From: Streptomyces sp. NP160
Lineage (GTDB): Bacteria; Actinomycetota; Actinomycetes; Actinomycetales; Quadrisphaeraceae
Assembly (NCBI RefSeq): GCF_006335115.1
Contig: NZ_VDMJ01000002.1
Span: 93,765-157,764 of the forward strand
Direction of reading: 5' to 3'
DNA: 64,000 nt
The translations under genes and the position numbers were made by a program. Shown piece after piece: positions 1-8,407 of this stretch; position 1 is the first letter of the stretch, and each line of letters opens with the position of its first letter. The notes below the pieces were generated by a model, which saw only the letters and a list, made by a program, of their open reading frames with translations, had not been told where the DNA came from and made no database searches.

Positions 1-34
1 CGGCCGGCCCTCGTCGTCGTGCGGGTGGGGACCC

Positions 35-3000
35 TCAGCGGTGGGTGCCTGAGCGGCGCAGGTCGTCCTCCGGGGCGCCCGGGTCCTTGAGGAGCAGGAA
101 GAGGCCGCTGTACGGGCTGAGCCACACGCTGAAGCTCTGCAGGTCGTCCACCCAGCCGATCTCGCCCTCGTCGCGGGCGTCCAGGACGGCCATGCGCGGC
201 GTGAAGCGGTTCGACCTGACGGTGCCCTCGATGGTCTCGCCGGTGAAGTTCAGCACCGTGACCTGCAGCTGCGCCGTGCGCGTGGGGTCGCCGCCGTCGA
301 GGCGGTGGACCATGACGAGCATGCCCGGGTGGGCGACGGCCGGGACGTCCACCTGCGTGGCGGTCGCGATGCCGTGCTTGGCCCGCAGCGCCAGCAGCCC
401 CTGCAGGCGCCGCGCGAAGGACCTCTCGTCGCGCAGCTGCTCGGGCAGCGAGCCGTAGAGCACCCGGGCCCGCGGCATGCCGCTGGCCGAGGTGGTGGCC
501 TGGGGGTCGACGTCGAGCAGGTCGTGGGCGCCGCGCTCCACCCAGCGGGTGTCGCCGGTGTCGGTGAGAGCCGCCACCTGCTCGATGGGCACCGGCAGGG
601 CGCCCACGAGGTCCCAGCCGGACAGGGCGAACACCCCGGGCTGCCAGGCGTTGAACATGGCCAGCAGCAGGTGCGCCCGCCGGATCATCTCGACGTCGTC
701 GTCGCCGATGGAGTCCAGCGTGCGGTGCCCGCGGGACGCGGCGATCACCGAGGCGGTGGTGCACGCGATGCCGTTGGTGGTGAAGACGTGGTTGTAGTCC
801 GCCGCCTCACCGGTGATGCCGCGCAGGAGGTCGCCGCGCACGGCCTCGGCCAGCTCGGCGCCCGTCGTGGGGCGCCCGCGGAAGGCGTACTCGTCGTTCG
901 TGTGCGCGGTGGCCCAGTGCACCAGCTCGTAGGTGAGCTCGTCGTGGTTCTGCATGCCGTGCACCAGGGAGGCCGGGTCCACCCCGACCTCCAGGGAGGT
1001 GCGCAGCGTCAGGCGCAGGAACTCGGTGTCGCCGGTGACCAGCGCGTGCTGGTAGGCGGGGCGGTTGACGAAGTCGTAGGACAGGTCCGCGCCCACCCGG
1101 CCGGTGTCGCGGATGTCCTCGATGCCGAGGTTCAGCTCCTGGAACGTGAACCCGCCGACCTTGCGCACGGTGCTCGCGATGACGTGGTTGGCGGCCTCCG
1201 ACAGCGGGTGGCCCTCCGACCACGCCGGCGCGCCCTCGCCGGACTTCTCCACGCCCAGGAAGCCGTTGGCGTCCAGGCGCAGCGCGCTGGTGCCCAGCTC
1301 GGCCAGGGAGTGCAGGGCGTCGCCGATGACCAGGCGCATGCCCGCGAACGTCGGGTCGAGCCAGTTGATGGAGGGCTGGCCCTGCTTGAAGTAGTGCAGG
1401 TACACCCAGCGGCGCACCTGCCCGTCCACCCCGGTGACCTCGGCGGTGGCGCTCCAGTTGGTCTCCTTGACCCCCGGGGCGTAGAAGATCACGCGCTGCA
1501 GCGCGCCGATGATGTACCCGGCGTCGGCCAGCCGCGCCTCGGTGATGGCGTCGAGGTTGACCGCGTCGCGGCCCTCCGGCACGTCGGGCAGCAGGTGCCA
1601 GTCCTCGCGGGGGATCTCCACCATGTGGTAGACGCCGGGGTAGTCGCCGTGGCCCATCTCGGCCAGGCGGAAGTCGGCGCCCTTGCCGGTGTGGCCGGGG
1701 ACGATGTCGTCGATGACGGAGCCGCCGTGGGCGTCGGCCACCTCGCAGACGGCGCGGAACTCGTCCTCGGTGCCGAAGAGCGGGTCGATCTGGGTGCTGA
1801 TCCTGTCGAAGTGCCCGTCGACGCTGGGGGTCTCCTCCCAGCCGGTGATGCCGCCGGCCTTCTTCACCGGGCCGGTGTGGATGCCGTCGATGCCGATCTC
1901 CTCGAAGGCGCTCCACAGGCGCTCGTCGGCCACCGACGCCAGGAAGGACTCCCCCTCGCGCGTGATGAGCGAGATGGGGTACGCGGTGAACCACACCGAC
2001 GCCGTGGAGACGGCGCGGCGGGCGTCCGGGCGGGCGTAGGGGTTGCGCCACATCGCCGGGCTGCCCGACAGCTGCCGCGAGAGGCCCTCGGCGTCGGCCA
2101 GCATCGACTGCTGCACGAGCCAGGCCACGTACGCGGGGTTGGTGCCGTCGGCGGTGCGCCGGTGCGGCGCGCGGCGGCGCCGGGTCTCCAGCTGCGCCTG
2201 GGGGCGCAGGCGGCGCGGCCGCGCCGGGTAGCGGGCCTCGTCGTAGGTGATCTCGCCCGGCTCGCCGCCGTCCTCGCCGGCGGTACCGGGCGCCGCGGGG
2301 CTGGTGACCGGGCGCGGTGCCACCACGACCTCCTCGCGCAGCACCCCCGCCAGGCCCGCACCGGCGACGACGATGCGGGCGCGCTCCCACGGGCGCTGCT
2401 CCGCGACGAACGGCAGCTCCTCGGCCTGCCACTCGTGCCAGAAGCGGGTGGCGTCCTCGCGCCCGCCGTTCACGCCGAGGGCGACGTCCCTGTCGATGCC
2501 GAGCCGCTCCGCCTCCGCCGGGACGGACTGGACCCAGATGGCCACGTCGACGTGGTCGGCGAGCTCGCGCCGACCGGCGCCGACGCCCTCCAGGAACAGC
2601 CACCGGGTGCCCTCGGGCACCTCCAGCGCCCCCTCGCGGCCGTGCTCGGCCCACGCCGGCGGGCGGAAGCTCACGGCCTGGCCGTCGCGCGCGGGCTGCA
2701 GGACGCCGTCGACCAGGAGCTCGGTCCAGTCGAAGAACCCGTGGTTCCAGGCGACGTCGTCGGTGCGCACCAGCACCCCGCCCTCGACCGCCGCGAGCAG
2801 GCGGTCGGCCAGGGCCGACTTGCCGCTGCCGCCGCGCCCGTCCACGGCCACCACGCGCGGCCGCCCCTCGGGGACGTCGGCGGAGTGCTCCAGCAGGGCC
2901 ACGAGGCCGGTCAGGGGCACCTGGCGCCACGGGCCGGCCAGCGGCTCGCCCTCGGGCAGCGCCACGTCAGAGGGGACCACCTGGGTGGCGTCGGAACTCG

Positions 3001-3040
3001 TCTCGGGGAGGACGTGGTCGTCGGAGGGCGCCGTCAGCAC
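35..3040 (-). CDS. P-loop kinase-like domain fused to a GH13 alpha-glucan enzyme (trehalose synthase/amylosucrase-like)
   Basis: Two-part protein of about 1001 residues. The N-terminal part (about 60-240) looks like a uridine-kinase-type NTPase, with Walker A GRGGSGKS at 68-75. The C-terminal part (about 335-985) is a GH13 barrel: nucleophile Asp590 in LRLDANGF, acid/base Glu635 in FTFQELNL and the late NHD motif at 698-700. An Arg-rich linker joins them. GH13 members of this type isomerise or transfer glucose (maltose/trehalose, sucrose); the exact substrate is not visible. The GTG at 3040 is chosen because TAGCGT (3054-3049) lies 8 bases upstream, the layout of a leaderless mRNA; a GTG at 3091 would add 17 poor-quality residues. 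The kinase fusion is unusual for GH13. Confidence 0.85.
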   Translation of the reverse strand: MLTAPSDDHVLPETSSDATQVVPSDVALPEGEPLAGPWRQVPLTGLVALLEHSADVPEGRPRVVAVDGRGGSGKSALADRLLAAVEGGVLVRTDDVAWNHGFFDWTELLVDGVLQPARDGQAVSFRPPAWAEHGREGALEVPEGTRWLFLEGVGAGRRELADHVDVAIWVQSVPAEAERLGIDRDVALGVNGGREDATRFWHEWQAEELPFVAEQRPWERARIVVAGAGLAGVLREEVVVAPRPVTSPAAPGTAGEDGGEPGEITYDEARYPARPRRLRPQAQLETRRRRAPHRRTADGTNPAYVAWLVQQSMLADAEGLSRQLSGSPAMWRNPYARPDARRAVSTASVWFTAYPISLITREGESFLASVADERLWSAFEEIGIDGIHTGPVKKAGGITGWEETPSVDGHFDRISTQIDPLFGTEDEFRAVCEVADAHGGSVIDDIVPGHTGKGADFRLAEMGHGDYPGVYHMVEIPREDWHLLPDVPEGRDAVNLDAITEARLADAGYIIGALQRVIFYAPGVKETNWSATAEVTGVDGQVRRWVYLHYFKQGQPSINWLDPTFAGMRLVIGDALHSLAELGTSALRLDANGFLGVEKSGEGAPAWSEGHPLSEAANHVIASTVRKVGGFTFQELNLGIEDIRDTGRVGADLSYDFVNRPAYQHALVTGDTEFLRLTLRTSLEVGVDPASLVHGMQNHDELTYELVHWATAHTNDEYAFRGRPTTGAELAEAVRGDLLRGITGEAADYNHVFTTNGIACTTASVIAASRGHRTLDSIGDDDVEMIRRAHLLLAMFNAWQPGVFALSGWDLVGALPVPIEQVAALTDTGDTRWVERGAHDLLDVDPQATTSASGMPRARVLYGSLPEQLRDERSFARRLQGLLALRAKHGIATATQVDVPAVAHPGMLVMVHRLDGGDPTRTAQLQVTVLNFTGETIEGTVRSNRFTPRMAVLDARDEGEIGWVDDLQSFSVWLSPYSGLFLLLKDPGAPEDDLRRSGTHR

Positions 3041-3130
3041 GGCTGACCACGCTACAGAGGCTCGTGGACCTCGGCGCGCGCAGATCCGCACACCCTCCCC
3101 GCGGTCCGCGGCGGGGCGGGCAGCACGACG

Positions 3131-3157
3131 CCCCGGCCGCGCAGGCGCGGACCGGGG
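3131..3157 (-). terminator. G/C-rich hairpin after the CsbD/unknown gene pair
   Basis: Eleven pairs can form between 3131-3141 and 3146-3157 with one bulged A and a CAGG loop. It lies just downstream of the minus-strand gene that stops at 3189. There is no T-run, which is common for actinobacterial terminators. Confidence 0.45.
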
Positions 3158-3188
3158 CGGGGTGGAGCGGGGCGGCGCCCCCCGGGGC

Positions 3189-3605
3189 TCAGCGCAGCCG
3201 GGCCTCGCGCACCAGGCGGACCACCTCGGCCACGAACTGCTCCCGGCGCGGGCCCCCGCCGTCGAGGACGGCCGTGACGTCGTCGGCGAGGTGCGGCAGC
3301 TGGTGCGGTGCGACCGGGTCGCCGCGGCGGTCGCTCAGCCCCGCGTGGACGCGGCTGGGCCACTGCCCCCCCAGGGCCTGCGCGAGCACCTCGGGCACCC
3401 CCGAGTGGCGGCGGTGCTCCGCGTGCCGCCAGGGCTCGCTGACCGCGGCCAGCACCTCCAGCTGCTCGTGCAGGTCCAGCGCGGCCAGCTCCGCAGAGGA
3501 GCTGACGGCGCCGACCAGCTGGTGCACGACGGGCGCGGCGGCCCCGCTGAGCGCGACCGCGCCCAGGGACCCGGCCGCCGCGCCGGGGGTGCTCACAGCA
3601 CCCAC
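3189..3605 (-). CDS. Hypothetical protein downstream of the CsbD-like gene
   Basis: 138 residues (135 from the GTG at 3596), rich in Ala, Leu and His, with no membrane segment and no motif I recognise. The middle and C-terminal parts look helical (Glu/Leu/Val-rich stretch [14 protein letters not shown] and the last 20 residues). It begins about 10 bases after the CsbD-like stop on the same strand, so the two are probably co-transcribed and this may be a stress-related protein. That link rests on position only. Coding bias in this frame is good, so I think it is real; the start is uncertain because no Shine-Dalgarno is seen. Confidence 0.55.
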   Translation of the reverse strand: MGAVSTPGAAAGSLGAVALSGAAAPVVHQLVGAVSSSAELAALDLHEQLEVLAAVSEPWRHAEHRRHSGVPEVLAQALGGQWPSRVHAGLSDRRGDPVAPHQLPHLADDVTAVLDGGGPRREQFVAEVVRLVREARLR

Positions 3606-3615
3606 GAGAGCCCGG

Positions 3616-3789
3616 TCAGCCCTTGAAGGCGTCCTTGGCCTTCTCGACGTCCTGGCGCTGGGCGCCCATCGCCTGGTCCTTCTGGCCCTGCGCGGTCAGC
3701 TCGGCGTCGTCGGTCTTCCTGCCGACCGCCTCCTCGACCTTCCCCACGGTCTGCTGCACCACGTTCTTCGCCTTGTCCACCGCGGACAT
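3616..3789 (-). CDS. CsbD family general stress protein
   Basis: 57 residues, the normal size for CsbD-like proteins. The sequence is hydrophilic and helical and opens with MSAVDKAKNVVQQTVGKVEE, followed by the Gly-Arg-Lys-Thr and Thr-Ala-Gln-Gly-Gln-Lys-Asp-Gln segments typical of the family. CsbD proteins are abundant small stress proteins of unknown molecular function, usually under general stress sigma factors. The ATG at 3789 has AGGAGG eight bases upstream. The longer reading frames through this region in other phases lack family similarity. Confidence 0.9.
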   Translation of the reverse strand: MSAVDKAKNVVQQTVGKVEEAVGRKTDDAELTAQGQKDQAMGAQRQDVEKAKDAFKG

Positions 3790-3968
3790 GTCGCCTCCTC
3801 GTCTCGAAGGTCGCCGGCGGTCGCCGACCCCACGACGGTAGGAAGGTCGCGCCCGACACGCTCGCTGGGACGAGCGCCACCGGCTGAGTGGCATCTCACA
3901 CCCGCTCGACTGGCGCAGCGCGCCGACCGGTGGGTCAGCTGCGCCACGCGGTCCCCTGACGTGCCGCG

Positions 3969-3997
3969 TTGACATTCCAGCGACCGCTCGGTAGAAA
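3969..3997 (+). promoter_or_regulatory. Sigma-70-type promoter of the metQNI operon
   Basis: TTGACA at 3969-3974 and TAGAAA at 3992-3997, separated by exactly 17 bases. The predicted start of transcription (about 4004) falls at the first bases of the riboswitch P1 helix. This is the best promoter match in the window. Confidence 0.8.
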
Positions 3998-4004
3998 TCC
4001 AGCA

Positions 4005-4092
4005 ACCCATCCAGAGCGGCCGAGAGATCTGGCTCGTCGACGCCGCAGCAACCAGCCTCCGGGCAGGTGCTCCCGCCAGGACCGATGGAGGC
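4005..4092 (+). ncRNA. SAM-sensing riboswitch, SAM-I/SAM-IV clan (SAM-I/IV variant-like)
   Basis: P1 pairs CCATC (4007-4011) with GATGG (4084-4088). Inside are the elements GAGAGATCTGGCTCG, the core AGCAACC (4047-4053) and CAGGTGCT (4064-4071), in the order seen in the S-box clan aptamers of Actinobacteria. It follows a strong promoter and precedes metQNI, whose homologues are classic SAM-riboswitch targets. By family knowledge, SAM binding should switch the operon off. The subclass is inferred by eye from the core and the shape; a covariance-model search would settle it. Confidence 0.85.
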
Positions 4093-4421
4093 ACTTCCTG
4101 TGATGCACCCCTGCGCTCCGGCACCGTCCGGGCTCCCCTGCTGCGCGCCCGCCCTCGGGGCGCGCTGTCGGCCGTCGGCCGACTGACCGGTCCGCCCCTG
4201 CACCAGCCCGACGCGCAGCCGCGCTGACGGCTCGCTGCCCCGCGGTCGCTGAGGCGACCCCCGCAGCGGAGGGACCCGCCCGAGGCGGGTCCCGCAGCCA
4301 GCGAGACACGGACACCCACCACCCCTGACCGGGGCGGAGCCGTCAGCGGCACCGCCCCGGCGATGCCGCCCACCCCGAACACCCACCTGGCGCTCCCGCG
4401 CGCCCGCACCGAGGGACACCC
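4093..4421 (+). promoter_or_regulatory. Structured leader between riboswitch and metQ
   Basis: This 329-base leader has no convincing gene. It holds three clear hairpins: 4143-4165 (8-bp GCGCGCCC stem), 4167-4183 (7-bp GTCGGCC stem, loop GTC) and 4271-4293 (perfect 10-bp GGGACCCGCC stem, loop CGA). The last is a good candidate for an intrinsic terminator without a U-tract, that is, the expression platform of the riboswitch. Mechanism is inferred. Confidence 0.55.
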
Positions 4422-5450
4422 ATGTCTGAGAACAGCAGCTCCCCGTCCTCCCACCAGGAGCCAGAGCAGCCGAGCGACCTGCGCGCAGCCGTCGCCGCCC
4501 GCGGCAGGCGGCGCCGCAACGGCGCCATCGCCGCCGTCGTCTCGCTGCTGGCCGCCGCCGGCATCGTCGCCGGCGTCGTCGCCGCCGTGAACGGCTCCGG
4601 CAGCTCCGCGGAAGCCGCCGCCGGCGGCTCGGCGGACACCGGCGCAGCGCCCGCGCAGCGCTACAGCCTCAACCTCGCCGTCGCCGAGGACACCCAGTTC
4701 CAGGACGCCATCAAGGAGGTCGCCGCGGAGAAGGGCCTCGACGTCACCTGGACCAACGTCGACGACTGGGTGCTGCCCAACACCGAGCTGGTGGCCGGCA
4801 CCGTCGACGGCAACGCCTTCCAGCACGTGCTCTACCTGTCGGCGTTCAACCGCGAGAACGGCGCCGACATCACCCCGGTGTTCTCCACCGTCATCGTGCA
4901 GTGGGGCATCTTCTCCTCGACGCTCGACGACGTCGCGTCGATCCCTGACGGCGGCAGGATCGCCATCCCCGACGACCCGTCCAACGGCGGTCGCGCGCTC
5001 GGCATCCTCGACGCCGCCGGCCTCATCACCGTCGACGACGCCGCCGGCGTCTTCCCGACCACCGAGGACATCACCGCCAACCCCAAGGGCCTCCAGTTCG
5101 TCGAGGTCCCGGCGCGGAACATCCCGCAGAACTTCGACGACCCGAGCCTGTCGGCCGTCGTCGTGGGCACCTCCTACTTCGACCCGTCGCAGGGCGTGAC
5201 CGCGGACGACGCGCTCTACCTCGACGACTCGCTCGCGCAGAAGAACCTCCCCTACGTGAACGTCGTGGCGACGACCGCCGACAAGGCCGACGACCCGGCG
5301 TGGGAGGTGCTCCAGGAGGCCTACGCCGACCCGCGCGTCGCGGAGGCCCTGGAGGCGGAGAACTTCGGCACCACCGTGCTCGTCGACGTGCCCGTCCAGC
5401 AGCTGCGCGACACCCTCGCCGACCTCGAGGCCCAGGGCGCCGCGGCATGA
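4422..5450 (+). CDS. metQ: MetQ/NlpA-family methionine-binding protein, membrane anchored
   Basis: 342 residues. Periplasmic-type binding protein of the NlpA/MetQ family (about 78-340) that should deliver methionine or related sulfur compounds to MetNI. Family landmarks include the TWTNVDDW region, an N-P-N-T-E-L-like PNTELVAGTVDGNAFQH stretch and the IPDDPSNGGRAL segment. Unlike usual MetQ there is no lipobox cysteine. Instead a charged 33-residue N-terminus precedes one membrane helix (34-57), so it is probably held by an uncleaved anchor. The ATG has GAGGGAC upstream. First gene after the SAM riboswitch; its stop overlaps metN. Confidence 0.92.
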   Translation: MSENSSSPSSHQEPEQPSDLRAAVAARGRRRRNGAIAAVVSLLAAAGIVAGVVAAVNGSGSSAEAAAGGSADTGAAPAQRYSLNLAVAEDTQFQDAIKEVAAEKGLDVTWTNVDDWVLPNTELVAGTVDGNAFQHVLYLSAFNRENGADITPVFSTVIVQWGIFSSTLDDVASIPDGGRIAIPDDPSNGGRALGILDAAGLITVDDAAGVFPTTEDITANPKGLQFVEVPARNIPQNFDDPSLSAVVVGTSYFDPSQGVTADDALYLDDSLAQKNLPYVNVVATTADKADDPAWEVLQEAYADPRVAEALEAENFGTTVLVDVPVQQLRDTLADLEAQGAAA

Positions 5451-6535
5451 GCACCGCGATCGAGTTCGACCGGGTGTCGAAGGTCTTCGGCACCGGCGCG
5501 AGCCGGGTGGAGGCCCTGCGCGAGGTGTCGCTGTCGGTGCAGGCGGGGCAGATCCACGCCGTCGTCGGGTACTCCGGCGCGGGGAAGTCGACCCTGCTGC
5601 GCACGGTCAACGCCCTCGAGACCCCGACCAGCGGGCGCGTGGTGGTGGAGGGGCGCGAGATCTCCTCGCTGAGCGGGAAGGAGCTCTACGCCGCCCGCCA
5701 GCGCACGGGCATGATCTTCCAGCAGTTCAACCTGCTGAGCGCCCGCACCGTGTACGCCAACATCGCCTACCCGCTCAAGCTGGCGGGCCTGGGCAAGGAG
5801 GCGGTGCTCGACAGGGTCGAGGAGCTGCTCGCCTTCGTGGGGCTCACCGACAAGGCCCTCTCCTACCCCTCCCAGCTGTCCGGCGGGCAGAAGCAGCGCG
5901 TCGGCATCGCCCGGGCCCTGGCCACCGAGCCGCAGATCATCCTGTCCGACGAGGCGACCAGCGCCCTGGACCCGGCCACCACGGCCGAGGTGGCCGCGCT
6001 CCTGCGGCGCACCAACGAGGAGTACGGCGTCACCGTGCTGCTGGTCACCCACGAGATCGACGTGGTCCGCGACACCGCCCACCGCGTGACCGTCATGGAC
6101 GGCGGCCGGGTGGTGGAGGACGGCACCACGTACGACGTCTTCTCCCGGCCGCAGAGCCCCGTGACCCGCCGGTTCGTGTCGTCGGTGCTGCGCTCGGTGC
6201 CCGACGAGGGCGCGCTCGCCACCATCCGCAAGGTGCACCGAGGTCGCCTCGTGCAGCTGCACGTGGAGGACCGCGAGACCGACCACCCCTTCCTGTCGCA
6301 GGTGGCCCGGCGCACCGGCGTGGACCTCAACGTCGTCTACGGCGGCGTCGAGGAGCTGCAGGACCGGCTGTTCGGCAGCCTCACCCTGGAGCTGCTCGGG
6401 GAGCCGGCCGCCGTCGAGGCGGCTGTGGCCCAGCTGCGGGAGAGCGCCACCGTCGTGGACCTCGACGGCGCGACCCCGGTCCCGGCGCCGTCCCGCGCAG
6501 CGCACGTCGCCGAGGAGGTGGCCGTCGGTGCGTGA
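5447..6535 (+). CDS. metN: Methionine ABC transporter ATP-binding protein MetN
   Basis: 362 residues. ATPase of the MetNIQ importer. Visible: Walker A GYSGAGKST (41-49), Q-loop FQQFNLL (91-97), signature LSGGQKQR (144-151), Walker B ending IILSDE (164-169) and a C-terminal NIL/ACT-like domain (about 265-345) that in MetN binds methionine and inhibits transport. The ATG at 5447 overlaps the metQ TGA (ATGA), so translation is coupled. Length and domain order are standard for MetN. Confidence 0.95.
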   Translation: MSTAIEFDRVSKVFGTGASRVEALREVSLSVQAGQIHAVVGYSGAGKSTLLRTVNALETPTSGRVVVEGREISSLSGKELYAARQRTGMIFQQFNLLSARTVYANIAYPLKLAGLGKEAVLDRVEELLAFVGLTDKALSYPSQLSGGQKQRVGIARALATEPQIILSDEATSALDPATTAEVAALLRRTNEEYGVTVLLVTHEIDVVRDTAHRVTVMDGGRVVEDGTTYDVFSRPQSPVTRRFVSSVLRSVPDEGALATIRKVHRGRLVQLHVEDRETDHPFLSQVARRTGVDLNVVYGGVEELQDRLFGSLTLELLGEPAAVEAAVAQLRESATVVDLDGATPVPAPSRAAHVAEEVAVGA

Positions 6536-7190
6536 GTTCGACCTGGAGACCTTCCTGCCCCGCTTCTGGCAGGCGCTGGCCGACACCGCCGTGATGACCG
6601 CCGTGTCGTTCGTGGTGGCCGGGGTGCTGGGCGTGCTCCTCGCGCTGTGGCTGTACGCCTCGCGGCCCGGCAACATCCTGGAGAACCGCGTGGTCTTCGC
6701 GGTGCTCAACTTCGTCATCAACCTCGTCCGCCCGGTGCCGTTCCTCATCGTGGCCATCGCGGTGGTGGGCCTGACGCGGCTGGTCTTCGGCACGGGCCTG
6801 GGCCCGCTGCCGCAGACGCTGCCGCTGTCGATCGTCGCCAGCGTGGCCATCGCCCGGGTGGTGGAGTCCAACCTCGTGGCCGTGGCCCCCGGCGCGGTGG
6901 AGGCGGGCACGGCGATGGGCGCGAGCCCGGCGCGGGTGCTGTTCACCGTCGTCGTCCCCGAGGCCCTGGGACCGGTGGTGCTGGGACTCACGTACATCCT
7001 CGTGGCGCTGCTCGACGCCACGGCCGTGGCCGGCGCCCTCGGCGGCGGCGGGCTGGGCTACCTGGCCCTCAACTACGGCTGGGCGCGCTTCGACTACACC
7101 GTCATCGTCATCGTGGTGGTCACGCTGGTGGTGCTCGTGCAGGCGGTGCAGGCCGGCGGCAACCTCCTCGCGAGGAGGGTGATGCATTGA
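6528..7190 (+). CDS. metI: Methionine ABC transporter permease MetI
   Basis: 220 residues, five membrane helices, and the cytoplasmic EAA loop (EAGTAMGA at 125-132) that docks on MetN. Typical MetI length. The GTG start overlaps the end of metN by 8 bases. Together with MetQ and MetN it makes a complete importer for methionine or close analogues. Its stop codon overlaps the TTG of the next gene, tying transport to the flavin oxygenases behind it. Confidence 0.95.
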   Translation: MREFDLETFLPRFWQALADTAVMTAVSFVVAGVLGVLLALWLYASRPGNILENRVVFAVLNFVINLVRPVPFLIVAIAVVGLTRLVFGTGLGPLPQTLPLSIVASVAIARVVESNLVAVAPGAVEAGTAMGASPARVLFTVVVPEALGPVVLGLTYILVALLDATAVAGALGGGGLGYLALNYGWARFDYTVIVIVVVTLVVLVQAVQAGGNLLARRVMH

Positions 7191-8407
7191 GCGCTCCCGT
7201 CCTGCTGCGGCTCAGCGCCGCGCCGACCGGCGCCGCAGCTCCCTTCGACGAGGCCTCCTTCGCGGCGCTGCTGGGCCGCGCCGGCCAGGACGTCGTGCAG
7301 CGCGAGCAGTCGCGCACGCTGCTCGGCGAGCAGCTCCGGGAGCTGAGGGACCTCGGCTTCGGCGCCCTCGCGGTGCCGGTCGAGCACGGCGGGCGCGGTG
7401 CCTCGTTCCGCGACGTGCTCCACCGCGTGGTGCGGCTGTCGGCCGCCGACGCGAGCCTGGGCCACGTGTGGCGCGGGCACGTCGCCTTCGTCGAGGCGCT
7501 GCGCCTCGACAGCGCTGACGACGCTCGTGCCCGCCGCTGGTACCCGCGCCTGGTGCGCGGCGACTTCGTCGGCAACGCGCAGTCCGAGCGCCAGCCCACC
7601 GCCACGCTCGAGGCGCGCCTGGTGCGGGGCTCCGACGGCACGCCCCGGCTGACGGGCCGCAAGTACTACACGACGGGCAGCCTCTACGCGGACTGGGTCC
7701 ACGTCGCCGCCCTCGACGACGACGGCGAGCGCGTCGCCCTCACCGTGGACGCGTCGCACCCCGGCGTGACCAGCACCGACGACTGGGACGGCTTCGGCCA
7801 GCTGCTCACCGGCAGCGGCAGCACCGCCTTCGACGCCGTGCCGGTGGACCCGGCCGAGGTCCGCGCCGCGGGCGACGAGCCCGAGCGCTGGCACCACCTC
7901 GGCTCGGTGTTCCAGCTGTGCCTGCTCGCGGTGGTGGCCGGTGTCGCGCAGCGCGCGCTGGACGACACCGCCGCGTTCGTCCGGGGGCGCCGGCGCACCT
8001 TCGGGTTCGCCGGCGAGACGCTCCCCCGCGAGGACCCGCTGGTGCAGCTGGTGGTCGGCGAGCTGAGCGCGGCGGCCTCGGCCGCGCGCCGGCTCGTGCT
8101 CTCGCTCGCCGACGACGTCGACACCGCCGTCGCCGCAGCACCTCCGGAGCGTCGCGAGCGGCTGGCCGAGGTGCAGCGGGAGGTCTTCAAGGCGCAGGAG
8201 GTGGTCCCGAAGCTGGTGCTCGACGCCTCCACGCGCCTGTTCGAGGTGGGCGGCGCCTCCGCGGTGTCGCTGAGCGCCGGGCTCGACCGGCACTGGCGCA
8301 ACGTGCGCACCGTCGCCTCGCACAACCCCGCCATCCAGCGCACCCGCGCGGTGGGGCTGTGGGAGCTGGAAGGCGTGCTCCCCGACTGGAAGGCGCCGGG
8401 GCGTTGA
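7187..8407 (+). CDS. SfnB/DszC-like flavin-dependent oxygenase (acyl-CoA dehydrogenase fold), copy 1
   Basis: 406 residues of the acyl-CoA dehydrogenase superfamily, in the branch with SfnB and DszC, which are reduced-flavin oxygenases acting on sulfones and other organosulfur compounds and not CoA esters. Landmarks are GRKYYTTG near 160, the DDWDGFGQLLTGSG segment and the C-terminal DRHWRNVRTVASHNP motif. TTG start overlapping the metI stop (TTGA) with AGGAGG upstream. Position after metQNI under the SAM riboswitch supports sulfur acquisition. It needs an FMN/FAD reductase, and none is in the window. Substrate unknown. Confidence 0.85.
   Translation: MSAPVLLRLSAAPTGAAAPFDEASFAALLGRAGQDVVQREQSRTLLGEQLRELRDLGFGALAVPVEHGGRGASFRDVLHRVVRLSAADASLGHVWRGHVAFVEALRLDSADDARARRWYPRLVRGDFVGNAQSERQPTATLEARLVRGSDGTPRLTGRKYYTTGSLYADWVHVAALDDDGERVALTVDASHPGVTSTDDWDGFGQLLTGSGSTAFDAVPVDPAEVRAAGDEPERWHHLGSVFQLCLLAVVAGVAQRALDDTAAFVRGRRRTFGFAGETLPREDPLVQLVVGELSAAASAARRLVLSLADDVDTAVAAAPPERRERLAEVQREVFKAQEVVPKLVLDASTRLFEVGGASAVSLSAGLDRHWRNVRTVASHNPAIQRTRAVGLWELEGVLPDWKAPGR

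Noticed and set aside
305-3046. Very long open frame on the plus strand opposite the GH13 gene
   Set aside because: It is low-complexity (Gly/Ala/Val/Arg/His) and mirrors the G/C-rich codon positions of the real gene; no motif, no ribosome site.
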